A stretch of 64,000 nt of DNA from Verrucomicrobiota bacterium (GCA_016235595.1 JACRJX010000048.1:248001-312000); one strand, 5' to 3'. Positions 52,223 to 61,348 are shown, numbered from the stretch's first letter. Notes: a model not told the origin generated them from the sequence alone. Program-made: numbers and translations.

Positions 52223-52897
52223 TTACTCAGACTTCAAAAAACGATAGCCGACGCTGCGGATGGTTTCGATGAAATCAGCCTTGCTGTCGGGATCGAGTTT
52301 CTTGCGGAGCCGCTGGATGTTCACATCCACGAGATTGGTCTGCGGGTCGAAGGCATAGCCCCAGACCCGTTCCAGGATTTGTGTGCGTGTAAGGACGCGG
52401 CCGGGCGAACGCATGAGATACTCCAGCAGATTGAATTCACGCGGCGTCAATTCGATGTGCCTTTCGCCCACGGTGACCTGCCGCGTCATGACGTTCATCG
52501 TCAGACGGCCTGCCCGCAAAACGCTTGACGGTTCGCCCGAAGCGCGCCGCGTCACTGCGTGAATGCGGGCAATGAGTTCCTGGATGTAGAACGGTTTCGT
52601 CAGATAATCATCCGCGCCGAGATTGAGGCCCTCGATGCGTTCGTTCGGCTCGGCACGCGCGGTCAGGAGGATGACCGGCACGGTGTTCTTTTGCTCCCTC
52701 AGACTGCGCAGAATGCTGAGGCCGTCACGGCCCGGCAGCATGATGTCCAGCACGATGACGTCGAAGGCCTGCGAGCGCGCCATCGTGTAGGCGTCGTCGC
52801 CGCGCGCGCAAGACTCCACGGCAAATCCCTGCTCCTCCAGACCCTTTCGGACGAAGCTGGCGATCTTCTTTTCGTCTTCAACGACCAAAACCTTCAC
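52223..52897 (-). CDS. OmpR/PhoB-family response regulator
   Basis: The product is 224 residues from a GTG start. The receiver has the acidic pocket VEDEKK (Asp8-Glu), phospho-acceptor Asp51 in VIVLDIMLPGRDGL, the Thr in VILLTARAEPNERI and the Lys in YLTKPFYIQELIARIHAV. The winged helix (about 130-222, LTPREFNLLEYLMRSPGRVL, then NLVDVNIQRLRKKLDP) binds DNA direct repeats. Together with the downstream kinase it forms one operon and probably controls itself and the divergent Spy-like gene. Confidence 0.93.
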   Translation of the reverse strand: MKVLVVEDEKKIASFVRKGLEEQGFAVESCARGDDAYTMARSQAFDVIVLDIMLPGRDGLSILRSLREQKNTVPVILLTARAEPNERIEGLNLGADDYLTKPFYIQELIARIHAVTRRASGEPSSVLRAGRLTMNVMTRQVTVGERHIELTPREFNLLEYLMRSPGRVLTRTQILERVWGYAFDPQTNLVDVNIQRLRKKLDPDSKADFIETIRSVGYRFLKSE

Positions 52898-52952
52898 AAC
52901 GGCAGCATAGCGGCAATCAGGACCGGAACCAAGCGTCGCTCGATTACAAATC

Positions 52953-53027
52953 TGTCATGCAGCATCGGGGCCATTTGTCATGTTCGCATCGTTTTAAGAG
53001 TCAGTGAAATTAATCCGAAGTGTCATC
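52953..53027. promoter_or_regulatory. Three TGTCAT(G/C) repeats between the two-component operon and spy-like gene
   Basis: TGTCATG at 52953-52959 and 52976-52982, and TGTCATC at 53021-53027, all on the plus strand, fill the divergent gap. Spacings are 23 and 45 bp. They are candidate half-sites for the OmpR-type regulator encoded to the left. Confidence 0.4.
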
Positions 53028-53056
53028 ACTTCACAATGGAGCGAAAGAACAACTGC

Positions 53057-53479
53057 ATGAGAACTGTATCGAAGACGATCATCGTAGCGCTGGCTTGTGC
53101 CGCGGGCTTCGGCCTCGCATATGCCCAAACATCCCCGCCTCCGCCTCCGGATGGCTGCCCCCCTCCAGGTGGGACGCGGCGTGATCCCGTGGCAATGCTC
53201 ACCAGCGCCCTGAGCCTCACCTCGGACCAACAGGCCGAAATCAAGGTGATCTTTGACGTGTGGCGTCTGAAGATGGACGCCGTGATGGAGGACACGACAT
53301 TGTCCAACGAGGACAAGATGGCGAAGATGAAGGAGCTTCGTGCCACCATGGACACGGCGATCAAGGTGGTCCTGACGGCTGATCAGCAGAAGAAGTTCGA
53401 CGAACTTCAAAAGAATCGTCCCCAACCTCCGGGCGGTCGACAGCACGGCCGGCCCCCGGGTCCGCCTCCTGGCGAATAA
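53057..53479 (+). CDS. Exported Spy/CpxP-like protein with Pro-rich ends
   Basis: The product is 140 residues. The signal peptide (about 1-23, MRTVSKTIIVALACAAGFGL) is followed by a Pro-rich stretch (SPPPPPDGCPPPGGTRRDP). The helical core has LTSALSLTSDQQAEIKVIFD and VVLTADQQKKFDELQKNRP, two LTxxQ-like motifs of the Spy/CpxP family. The C-terminus is again Pro/Gly-rich. Spy-type proteins are periplasmic chaperones or modulators of two-component sensors. Its placement opposite a CpxRA/CusRS-like pair repeats that known logic. A start at 53036 is possible but would weaken the signal. Confidence 0.7.
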   Translation: MRTVSKTIIVALACAAGFGLAYAQTSPPPPPDGCPPPGGTRRDPVAMLTSALSLTSDQQAEIKVIFDVWRLKMDAVMEDTTLSNEDKMAKMKELRATMDTAIKVVLTADQQKKFDELQKNRPQPPGGRQHGRPPGPPPGE

Positions 53480-53851
53480 GCAGAGCGCAAGTCGTCGGTG
53501 AGACGAATTTCATGAATAGCACAAAAATAATGCACGGAGTCGGTGAACGACCGTCATCCATTCTGGCAGACAGGTCTCCGAATATTCCCATGTGCCGTGC
53601 CTCGCTTAACGGGTGTGGCGACCTTGTGGATTGTCAAAGCGAGAAGTCCGCTCTTTGTGCTCACGCCTTGAGCTTTGGCGCCGCCCGTTACTGTTGCCAT
53701 CCGAGACGACTGGAAATTGCGGCCCGCGCCAAAGCCATTGGTTGAACACGGCGTGGCGCGTCGAACGCGCCATCGGCGGGAAGAAATGCCGCTTTGCGGA
53801 CGACGGCAACCACGATTGAGCACCGGCCAACGAAGCTCAAGGCGGGATATC
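53480..53851. other. 372-bp stretch without a convincing gene; contains a perfect hairpin
   Basis: Frames open on both strands here are Arg/Ser-rich and lack ribosome sites or family resemblance, so they look non-coding. The one clear structure is TGGCGCGT-CGA-ACGCGCCA at 53754-53772, a perfect 8-bp stem with a 3-nt loop. No U-tract follows it. It may hold the promoter for the two small genes that come next; no good -35/-10 pair stands out. Confidence 0.4.
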
Positions 53852-54106
53852 ATGAAGTCGCATCAAACCAAGCATTGTAAAAAGCTGGAGGGGAAGGTGG
53901 CGAAGAACTATGGCGAGCGGCGGGCGCAACTTCAGGAGCTTCTGCGCGCGGAAAAGGAGGCGCAAGAAATGGGAGTCAAAGGCAGGTTGCGTTTCGATTA
54001 TCTGAAACACTGCGCGGGTCTTTGTGATCTTACGGAAGACAGACAGGTGCGTCGCATGCTCTATGAGGCCAGGCGCATCTTCGCCCAGTCAGAGGGAAGC
54101 GCATGA
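53852..54106 (+). CDS. Small charged cytoplasmic protein of unknown function
   Basis: The product is 84 residues, from the ATG at 53852, with a GGCGGG-type site before it. It is rich in Lys, Arg and Glu and predicted helical (EGKVAKNYGERRAQLQELLR, then LTEDRQVRRMLYEARRIFAQ). Cys8 and the CAGLC pair do not form a known metal motif. Its stop overlaps the start of the small lipoprotein gene by four bases, so the pair is coupled. No function recognised. Confidence 0.5.
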   Translation: MKSHQTKHCKKLEGKVAKNYGERRAQLQELLRAEKEAQEMGVKGRLRFDYLKHCAGLCDLTEDRQVRRMLYEARRIFAQSEGSA

Positions 54107-54321
54107 AACCGTGGATGAATAGTTTTCCGTCCGTGTTCTCAGTCGGGGCAAGTTTGCCCGAGCGCGCCACGTGTACCGGCTTGTGGCTGGTTTATGTCCT
54201 GGCATTGCTGTGGCTATTGTGTCTGACGGGATGCGTCACCGATCCCGACGACAAGAGGTTCTTTTATGACTCCTGGCGGCTGAAGAACACGAATCAGGTC
54301 GCATCGGATTGCGCGCGGTAG
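54103..54321 (+). CDS. Small putative lipoprotein
   Basis: The product is 72 residues. A hydrophobic segment (about 26-43, TGLWLVYVLALLWLLCL) ends in the lipobox LTGC (Cys at 44), leaving a ~28-residue mature tail (VTDPDDKRFFYDSWRLKNTN). The leader is longer than usual for a lipoprotein, so a later start is possible, though no better one is seen. It is coupled to the small charged gene upstream. The role is unknown. Confidence 0.45.
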   Translation: MKPWMNSFPSVFSVGASLPERATCTGLWLVYVLALLWLLCLTGCVTDPDDKRFFYDSWRLKNTNQVASDCAR

Positions 54322-54331
54322 CGCGCTAGCT

Positions 54332-55993
54332 TCAACTCTTGGCCGGCATCGGGCTGACGGCGGCCCGCTTGAAACGCCACGCGGCAAAGGCCACGAACGC
54401 TGCATCCGCCAGCACGAACGTCGTAACGTAGCCGAGACCACCGGTGCCGAAACCGTAAGAGTGCAGGCCGGTGGGGAGCACGAAGTTGACGCCATACCAC
54501 GCCATCAATACGGAATTGAAGCAAATACATGCAGCAACGTTAAGCGAGAAAGTTGTCAGCCATCCGCTGTAACGGCCGTGGAGGACGATGAGATAGCTCA
54601 ATAGCGCGATGAGCGACCATGTTTCCTTCGGGTCCCAGCCCCAGAAGCGGCCCCAAGAGTAGTTTGCCCACAATCCGCCCAGTCCCGTGCCGATGACCAG
54701 CAGCAGCACACCGATTTGCATCGTGCGGTAGGTGTATTGCGTGAGCGCGTCAAGGATCGGGCGCGCATTCGGTTTCCTGAGATGAAGGAAAAGCGAGACG
54801 TGGCCGATGACCCAGGCCAGGAAGAACGCAGCATAGCCGAGCGTGATCGTCAGCACATGCGTTGCGAGCCAGAAATTGTCCCGCAACACCGGGGTCAGCG
54901 GTTGGATGTGCGGGTTCAGGACGTTGGGGAACTGGTCGGCCAGCAACAGCACGAAAACCGCGCCAGCCGCCGCCGCTGCTGCGAAGTAACGCGAGCGATA
55001 CATCAACTCGAACACCAGCGCGAACGATGTCGCGCCGAAGGCGACCCAGATGACCGATTCATACATGTTGGTCACCGGCGGCCGGCCAGCGATGAGGCTG
55101 CGATAGACGAAACCGACGATCAACATGCCGAGGCCGGCGGCGAAGAGTCCCATGCCGGTCCAGTAAAAGGCCGGACTGCGCAGTTTGCCTGTTGCCACCA
55201 GCACCAGCAGTGATATGAGGAACAGCCGCCACGACCAAACGAACGGCCGCAGGTGGTTGTAGGTGATTTCCTGTTCCAGTGTCGGCGGAGCCGGATAGAC
55301 CTTTGGGCTGAGCTGGCGCAGCAGCGCGGCAAACGCTTCGCAGTTGCGCGTCAGCGCCGCCGCGTCGTTCTCCCGATACGCCTTGCCGATGGCGAGAAAA
55401 TGATCGCGGATGTTCTTCGTATCCTTCGGCCAGTAGCTCGCCATCTTCGCGTCATCGGCGGGCGAAATCCAGGGCGCGTCAGGATCGTTTGGATGTGGCA
55501 CCAGCGCCAGTGCGCTGCTATCCACGAGCGACTCGACGTCGTGGAGCTTTGCTGCAAGCGTGTTAACCTCGTCGCGGAGCGGGTTGCGGGCCCGCTTGCT
55601 TTCCGTGGTTTGCGATTCGTTCAACTCGTCGTATAGCGGGCGGAGCTTCGGATTGTCGGCCAGTTCGCGGTAGCTGAAGTAACTGTCCGTTGTGGGCAGC
55701 TCTAGCCGTGATTTCAGCGGCTGGTAACCGAGCCGGATAATTTTGTGGCCGGTCCACTCCGCGTTGCCCTGGGTGAACGCCAGCGAAAACGCCACGTCAA
55801 TCGGATCGCGGCTGTTGAAGTGTGTCTTGCCAGTGATGCGCTGCACGATTTCTCGCGCGAACGTGTCGAGCGGCTTCTTGCGGCCGCCTTCCTGGACGGC
55901 GAGCCGGCTGGCGGCAGTGAAATCCGGTTGTGCCTGCGCCACGCATGCCACCGCAGCCAATCCGATCAGAATGCTTGTCATCCGGTTTCTCAT
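54332..55993 (-). CDS. ccsA: Cytochrome c biogenesis protein CcsA/ResC (System II)
   Basis: The product is 553 residues. A signal-like N-terminus and a soluble region (about 25-230) precede eight or so transmembrane helices. The haem-handling WWD signature is WANYSWGRFWGWDPKETWSL (about 442-461), with conserved His residues in THVLTITLGYAAF and in the loop after it (YLIVLHGR). It takes haem across the membrane and attaches it to apocytochromes, together with ResB. The soluble N-terminal region is not part of standard CcsA and may match a ResB-associated extension in these phyla. It follows resB by 7 bases. Confidence 0.88.
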   Translation of the reverse strand: MRNRMTSILIGLAAVACVAQAQPDFTAASRLAVQEGGRKKPLDTFAREIVQRITGKTHFNSRDPIDVAFSLAFTQGNAEWTGHKIIRLGYQPLKSRLELPTTDSYFSYRELADNPKLRPLYDELNESQTTESKRARNPLRDEVNTLAAKLHDVESLVDSSALALVPHPNDPDAPWISPADDAKMASYWPKDTKNIRDHFLAIGKAYRENDAAALTRNCEAFAALLRQLSPKVYPAPPTLEQEITYNHLRPFVWSWRLFLISLLVLVATGKLRSPAFYWTGMGLFAAGLGMLIVGFVYRSLIAGRPPVTNMYESVIWVAFGATSFALVFELMYRSRYFAAAAAAGAVFVLLLADQFPNVLNPHIQPLTPVLRDNFWLATHVLTITLGYAAFFLAWVIGHVSLFLHLRKPNARPILDALTQYTYRTMQIGVLLLVIGTGLGGLWANYSWGRFWGWDPKETWSLIALLSYLIVLHGRYSGWLTTFSLNVAACICFNSVLMAWYGVNFVLPTGLHSYGFGTGGLGYVTTFVLADAAFVAFAAWRFKRAAVSPMPAKS

Positions 55994-56000
55994 GATGTGC

Positions 56001-57806
56001 TCACCGCGGGTCCGGCACAGACGCCGCCGAACCGAAAAAGTAACTCCGCATGTAATACATGATGAACATGCCCGCGCAGAGGGTCCAGAAGCCGAGAAAC
56101 TTCAGCGGCCAGCCGGGGTCCCACGTGACACCGAGCGTGGTTTCGTTCGGCTCGCCCGCCTGACCTTCGCGGTAACTGGCTTGCGAGAGCTTGAATCCGC
56201 GCACGCCGAACCAGTCCGCCGGATACGTGACGGGGTTGTTCATCCACACCTCGCGCTGCGCGGTGATGCCGCGTGCGTTGTCCTCGATGGTGATGAAGCT
56301 GCGGAAGTCCGCCGGCATGTCGGTGCCTTCGTAACGCTTGGCCCGGAACTTGTCCAATTTCACCGTGAAACCGAGCGGATGCGTCTCCCATCCATAGCTG
56401 AGCGTCACGCGCGCGTCGCCGGCGGTCAACGGTGTTGGCTGGCCCCAACGCACCCATGTCGGTGGCGAAGATACACTGCCCTTGTGCAGCACAACCCGCA
56501 GCGCTGGCGAACGGCGGGTATCGCCCGGAAGCATCGGCGCAGGCTGCAACTCCATGTGCAGCTTCGCGTCCGGCACGAAATCAAGCACTTGAAGCGTCCA
56601 GTCAGCGAGGCCGGTTTCGATGGCGGCGCCCTTCTTCAGTTCGCCGGTCTTGAACGCGCCTTTGCCGTTGTTGCTGGTGTAACGCAGTTGGCCGCCAGGG
56701 CCGGTGATGAGGACGAGTTGCGCGCCGCGCGTCGCCGCACCGGATTGGTAGGCGGCTGAAACATTCTTGCCGTCGCCCTTGGCAGGGCGGGCGATGTTCA
56801 TGCTAGGGTGGTTGGCGAAAAGAAAAAACCGGATCTCCGTGTCGGGACCCGTCACGAGCATCAGCACGGCAGGATTGTTTGGCTGGTTGCTGACAGAGAC
56901 TGGTTTGTGGGTTTCGCTGTCGAGACGGAAGTCGGCGAAATAGTCGCGCACGTCCGCCGTAAAGCCGGTCGCGCCCAGCGGGACACGCTTGCCCAACACG
57001 TCGTCGAGTTTGAACTCGAAATGCTTGCCCGCGACGTCCAGCGACAACGTGCCCTTGCCGCTGGGTTCGGTGGCAGGAGGCGGCGCGGTGAGGGCGGCCA
57101 GTTCCTGCGGCGTTCGAGCTTCGGTCACCCTCAGCACAGCGGGGCCAACGCCCACCTCGGTGCGGTTGGGATCGCGCGGCAACAGCCATTCGTCGAACGC
57201 AGCGGCATTGCCCATCGTGGCGCTGGTGAGCTTCACGTGGAACGCCGGGTTGGCTTCACTGGCGCCGCGCTCGACGACGAGCGATTCGCGGGTGTTGGCG
57301 TGCGCCTGCTGGATCTCCAGTTCCAGGCCGCCGCCGAGCCGGTAACGCGCGCCGCCAGCCGGCACGGGCGCGCTCTCAAAGTCAAATTCGATCCTGCGCA
57401 GTATTGCGCCTTGCGGATCGGCGACGCGCAAGCTCTCCTGATCGATGACCACGGTATTGGCGCTGGCACCCTCGGTCAGTGTGATATGGCCGTCCACGCC
57501 GAACCGGAAGCCGACCATCGCACCGGCAAGCAGGATGATAATGCCGAGATGCGTGACGACGAGACCGGTCTGCTGGCGTTTCCACGGGTAACGCAGGAGG
57601 GCGGCGGCGGCGACGTTGACGGCGAGCAGTCCCAGCAGCGCGCTGAACCAACCTGCCTGGTAGAAGTCGCGCTGGGCGGCGGGTGTGCCGTGGAGCGATT
57701 CATACACAGTGCCCCAAGCCAGCGACACCGCCAGCGCAGTGAGCGTGACGACGGCGATTTTCAGGGAACCGAGCAGCCGCAGAAGCGGACCGGACGAGCC
57801 GTTCAT
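56001..57806 (-). CDS. resB: ResB-like System II cytochrome c maturation protein
   Basis: The product is 601 residues from the ATG at 57806; a TTG at 57842 would add 12 residues. Three transmembrane helices near the N-terminus (about 12-30, 50-68, 80-98) and one at the C-terminus frame a large periplasmic domain, the ResB topology. The opening LLRLLGSLKIAVVTLTALAV and TVYESLHGTPAAQRDFYQ match ResB. The final WDPGWPLKFLGFWTLCAGMF is the conserved last membrane span. Co-operon with CcsA completes the haem ligation machine, which implies several c-type cytochromes in the organism. Confidence 0.85.
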   Translation of the reverse strand: MNGSSGPLLRLLGSLKIAVVTLTALAVSLAWGTVYESLHGTPAAQRDFYQAGWFSALLGLLAVNVAAAALLRYPWKRQQTGLVVTHLGIIILLAGAMVGFRFGVDGHITLTEGASANTVVIDQESLRVADPQGAILRRIEFDFESAPVPAGGARYRLGGGLELEIQQAHANTRESLVVERGASEANPAFHVKLTSATMGNAAAFDEWLLPRDPNRTEVGVGPAVLRVTEARTPQELAALTAPPPATEPSGKGTLSLDVAGKHFEFKLDDVLGKRVPLGATGFTADVRDYFADFRLDSETHKPVSVSNQPNNPAVLMLVTGPDTEIRFFLFANHPSMNIARPAKGDGKNVSAAYQSGAATRGAQLVLITGPGGQLRYTSNNGKGAFKTGELKKGAAIETGLADWTLQVLDFVPDAKLHMELQPAPMLPGDTRRSPALRVVLHKGSVSSPPTWVRWGQPTPLTAGDARVTLSYGWETHPLGFTVKLDKFRAKRYEGTDMPADFRSFITIEDNARGITAQREVWMNNPVTYPADWFGVRGFKLSQASYREGQAGEPNETTLGVTWDPGWPLKFLGFWTLCAGMFIMYYMRSYFFGSAASVPDPR

Positions 57807-57885
57807 TGGGGATGAAAATAGACGATCTGGGTTGGTTTGCAAATAAAACCAACCCGCATCGCCTGAATCCGGACTGCTGCCCGGT

Positions 57886-59832
57886 CTATCGAACCCAGAA
57901 GTTCACCACCCGGTTGGTGTTGGCTGTCAAGCCGGAGGCAGTGACCAGATACTGCACTTGATATATGCAGTTCGATAGGGAGCCAGGGAAGTGAATCCTG
58001 CAGCCGTAAACAGCATCCTCGTTGAGAAGGTCGTCTTGGGCAGGGGTGCCGTTGTCCAGCATCACGGTGTCCAATATGTTCGTCGTCGGGTAACCCAGGG
58101 GTGATCCTGCCCACGAGAGCAGTGTGAAACGCGCCGTCACCTGCGCGGACGGTATCCGCTCGCCAGCGTCATCCACCACGATGACCCTGAAAGTATTGGT
58201 GATGTTACCCTTCATCACGTCCACATTCTGCAATCCATTGAATGTGCCATTGGTGATGGGGATGGACGTGCTTGAGTAGGTGAGTTGATTGCGTGGCCAG
58301 AGCGGGAAGACGTGCGGAATACCCGTGGTCTTGCCGAGGGCGGGTTGCTTGGCCTGAAGCAGCGAGTTGGCGTTCAGGATGCCATAGCCCTGGCTGCTGT
58401 TGCAGGCTGTGTCGGGTACTTGCGTGATGGCTCCGGTTGGGCCAACGATTGTTTTGATGGGCGCTGTGTGTACGGAGAAGAGGGCCATCTGTGCCCAGAC
58501 CTGCGCCTGGCTGAGATAAGGTTTCTTCTGCAACAACAGGGCCGCCGCCGCTGTCACATGCGGCGTAGCCATCGAAGTGCCGGACATATAGGAGTAATTT
58601 GTATAGGTGGGCTTTGGAATAGTCGGCGGGCCGTGGGCGACGCTGTAGGTCGGGAAGGTGGAGAAAATCTGCCCGGAGTTATCCGATTTGCCGCCCCAAC
58701 TTGGTCCACCATCTCCACCGGGCGCGCAGACTGTTATCCATGGGCCGGTGTTCGAATACAGCGCGGTCCCGCCGGTGGGGCCATGCGCTCCAACAGCTAC
58801 CACACCGGAAAGAACTGCGGGGTAGTTGATCACTTCCGCGCCATCATTGCCCATGGCGGCAACACAAACGATACCTTTGATGCCACCCACAGTCTGAGTT
58901 TGAGCGAATTGGATGGCGTTTGACACAGTCGTTCCCGCCGCTCCTCCACCGAAGCTCATGTTGATGACCCGACATCCATTACTGCAGGCGACTCTAATAC
59001 CGGCGACAATCCAGGCATCCGTGAGGCCGCCAAGTCTGCTGGCGGCCTTGATCGGGTAGATGATGGCACTCGGCGCAGCCCCAGCCACACCCACGGCGTT
59101 AAACGTCCGGGCCGCAACGGTGCCCGCGACGTGGGTGCCGTGGCCGTTATCGTCGTTGGGAGCATTGTTTGCAAAGGAATAGGGTGGGTGAGAGACGCCG
59201 TCGCCACTTACCGGAATAGCAGGAGTAATCGTCATCGTAGGATAGAGATTGCCGGCATTGAACACCAACGGGCCATTGGGAGAGATTCTCAGGTCAGGAT
59301 GATAACCGGTTAGATCAATGCCGGTATCAATAACGGCCACTCTCACCCCGGTGCCCAAACCAATGCTGGATACCTGACTCCACGCGCCCACAAAATCAGC
59401 CCCGGTTGTGGCCGTGACTCCGGCTGTGCCTGGGTTCAAACCCCATTCGAGCGAGTAATGCGTGTCGTTAGGGGTGTAGGCGGTGACCCGGTGCATGTAA
59501 TTGGGACAGGACGCGGTTGCCCACGGAGAGGAGGCCATCTGATTACAGAAATCTAACACATTTTTTCGTTCGTCAAACTTAACCAGCGCCGACCGTTCGT
59601 CCACAAACTGGATCTTGCTGGGGTCCGCGCCATTGCGCGCGAGAAGAGACTTCATGGTGATGAGGGTCGTTCCCGGCCTAAACGTGATGACCGCCTGCCC
59701 GGTGATGAACGAGTTGCCGTTCTCGTCATAGTCGTATCCCGCCTGTGCGGCGCGCGGCGTGGCCAGCACGCAGAAGACGGCTAGCAGCAGAACCCCGGCG
59801 ATTCGTGTAAACCCTTTTGATGAAAATCGCAT
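57886..59832 (-). CDS. Secreted subtilisin-like serine protease (S8)
   Basis: The product is 648 residues with a signal peptide (about 1-31). An inhibitor-type propeptide (about 40-115) is followed by the S8 catalytic domain: Asp169 in VAVIDTGID, His231 in DDNGHGTHVAGT, Asn329 in CVAAMGND for the oxyanion hole, and Ser420 in MSGTSMATPHV. The C-terminal ~140 residues are a beta-sandwich (TFRVIVVDDAGERIPSAQVT) that may aid folding or anchoring. The start was set at 59832, where the signal begins. It is monocistronic, with a long upstream gap facing the SPFH gene. Confidence 0.93.
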   Translation of the reverse strand: MRFSSKGFTRIAGVLLLAVFCVLATPRAAQAGYDYDENGNSFITGQAVITFRPGTTLITMKSLLARNGADPSKIQFVDERSALVKFDERKNVLDFCNQMASSPWATASCPNYMHRVTAYTPNDTHYSLEWGLNPGTAGVTATTGADFVGAWSQVSSIGLGTGVRVAVIDTGIDLTGYHPDLRISPNGPLVFNAGNLYPTMTITPAIPVSGDGVSHPPYSFANNAPNDDNGHGTHVAGTVAARTFNAVGVAGAAPSAIIYPIKAASRLGGLTDAWIVAGIRVACSNGCRVINMSFGGGAAGTTVSNAIQFAQTQTVGGIKGIVCVAAMGNDGAEVINYPAVLSGVVAVGAHGPTGGTALYSNTGPWITVCAPGGDGGPSWGGKSDNSGQIFSTFPTYSVAHGPPTIPKPTYTNYSYMSGTSMATPHVTAAAALLLQKKPYLSQAQVWAQMALFSVHTAPIKTIVGPTGAITQVPDTACNSSQGYGILNANSLLQAKQPALGKTTGIPHVFPLWPRNQLTYSSTSIPITNGTFNGLQNVDVMKGNITNTFRVIVVDDAGERIPSAQVTARFTLLSWAGSPLGYPTTNILDTVMLDNGTPAQDDLLNEDAVYGCRIHFPGSLSNCIYQVQYLVTASGLTANTNRVVNFWVR

Positions 59833-60055
59833 GACAATCTCCACAATCCACTGTTGTCGTCTGCCTCGGCTGCAAAGCTGTGGCCGGCATCCGACTTTGG
59901 CATACAATGCTCTTCGGCGGAGTTATGGTCAATAGTTTTTCCATGTCTGCATCGCTTCAGCGTGCGACGATTCCACAGCACTCAAACTTAAAGAAGAAAA
60001 GCAGGGCAGAATTCTGGCTGTCCCCGGAGCGGCGGCAACTGATGCATTTTTCTAC

Positions 60056-60089
60056 TTGCGGAACAGTGTGATTGCAGTATGATATCATA
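60056..60089 (+). promoter_or_regulatory. Promoter of SPFH gene with palindrome over the -10 box
   Basis: TTGCGG (60056-60061), a 16-bp spacer and TATGAT (60078-60083). The -10 box is the left half of a perfect 12-bp palindrome TATGATATCATA (60078-60089), which could be a repressor site blocking the same promoter. The rest of the 59833-60132 gap holds no gene. Confidence 0.5.
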
Positions 60090-60132
60090 TTGATAACAGA
60101 TACAGGTGTGGTTGAATGAAAGGAAAGTCCAG

Positions 60133-61152
60133 ATGAATGCGGAATCATTGACGGTCAACAAAGAACGGGAAGTGCAGGTACTCAACGGCTGGCTCATGCT
60201 GCCGGTCGTCATCGCGTTGTTGTTGGGTGGCATCGGGATGATCGTTTGCTCAATCATGCGGGGGGGTGCCGGAATGGAGCCGCCGGCGGTGTTGAGCTTG
60301 CTCGTGCCGGGAGTGCTGCTGATTCCCACGGCCATCATCATGTTCTGCGGTTTCTTCACGCTGCAACCGAATGAGGCGCGGGTCCTGATTTTGTTCGGCG
60401 CATACCGTGGCACAGTGCGTTCCAGTGGTTTCCACTGGGGGAATCCATTCTATTCCAACGGCGGTCAGCGGGGCGGTTTTGCCGCGCACATGGCGGAGCT
60501 GCAGGCTCAGACCATTGCCGCCAAAACCGGAGCGCCGCCGCCGCAATCGAAGACTCCTTCGCGCCACAAGATCTCGCTGCGCGCGCGCAATCTCAATGGC
60601 GACAAGCTCAAGGTCAACGACAAGCGCGGTAATCCCATTGAGATTGCAGCCGTGATCGTGTGGCGCGTGCGGGACACCGCGCAGGCAGCATTCGACGTGG
60701 ATGACTACGAGAACTACGTGCGTATCCAGAGCGAATCCGCGCTGCGTCATCTGGCCAGCGCCTATGCCTACGATCACGGCGAAGACAACGAAGTGACGCT
60801 GCGCAGTGCCGTGGACGAAGTCTCGCAGGCGCTGCGCGCGGAACTCCAGGAGCGGCTGGCGAAGGCGGGCGTGCAGGTGGATGAAGCACGGCTGACGCAT
60901 CTGGCCTACGCGCCGGAAATCGCACAGGCAATGTTGCGGCGGCAACAGGCGGAAGCCGTGATTGCCGCGCGCCAGAAAATCGTGCATGGTGCCGTCAGCA
61001 TGGTGGAAATGGCGCTGCGCGAACTGGCTGAAAAGCACGTCGTGCAACTGGATGACGAACGGAAGGCGGCGATGGTGAGCAACCTGATGGTCGTGCTCTG
61101 CGGCGAGTCCGAAGTGCATCCTGTCGTCAACACCGGCACGCTTTACTCTTGA
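60133..61152 (+). CDS. SPFH/Band 7 domain membrane protein
   Basis: The product is 339 residues. Two transmembrane segments (about 22-44 and 56-76) are followed by an SPFH domain from GFFTLQPNEARVLILFGAYR to about 250, then a helical tail (EAVIAARQKIVHGAVSMVEM). SPFH proteins form ring assemblies in membrane microdomains and often steady proteases. The start at 60133 has an AGGAAAG site ahead. The pairing with a ribbon-helix-helix gene 7 bases downstream is a recurring arrangement for this SPFH subgroup, which suggests a linked function. Confidence 0.85.
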   Translation: MNAESLTVNKEREVQVLNGWLMLPVVIALLLGGIGMIVCSIMRGGAGMEPPAVLSLLVPGVLLIPTAIIMFCGFFTLQPNEARVLILFGAYRGTVRSSGFHWGNPFYSNGGQRGGFAAHMAELQAQTIAAKTGAPPPQSKTPSRHKISLRARNLNGDKLKVNDKRGNPIEIAAVIVWRVRDTAQAAFDVDDYENYVRIQSESALRHLASAYAYDHGEDNEVTLRSAVDEVSQALRAELQERLAKAGVQVDEARLTHLAYAPEIAQAMLRRQQAEAVIAARQKIVHGAVSMVEMALRELAEKHVVQLDDERKAAMVSNLMVVLCGESEVHPVVNTGTLYS

Positions 61153-61159
61153 TAGCTGA

Positions 61160-61348
61160 ATGGAACCGCGAAAACCCTTTCTGTTGCGGATCGATCCTGC
61201 GCTCTGGGCCGAGTTGGAGGCCTGGGCGCAGGACGAGCTGCGCAGCGTCAACGGGCAGATCGAATACCTGCTCAAACAGGCCGTGGCGAAGCGAAAAGGA
61301 GGCGCGGGCAGTCAGGCGGCATCGGCCAAGACTCCTCCCTCGCATTGA
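61160..61348 (+). CDS. Small ribbon-helix-helix (Arc-like) DNA-binding protein
   Basis: The product is 62 residues. KPFLLRIDPALWAELEAWAQ, then ELRSVNGQIEYLLKQAVAKR is an Arc/MetJ-type ribbon-helix-helix fold: one beta-strand (FLLRID) for the major groove and two helices. The last ~15 residues are disordered. It follows the SPFH gene by 7 bases and no toxin gene is adjacent, so it is not a normal antitoxin. It may regulate the operon through the palindrome at 60078-60089; this link is inference. Confidence 0.75.
   Translation: MEPRKPFLLRIDPALWAELEAWAQDELRSVNGQIEYLLKQAVAKRKGGAGSQAASAKTPPSH

Noticed and set aside
53554..53853. A 99-codon minus-strand frame in the gap after the Spy-like gene
   Set aside because: Arg/Ser-rich composition, no ribosome site and no recognisable motif.
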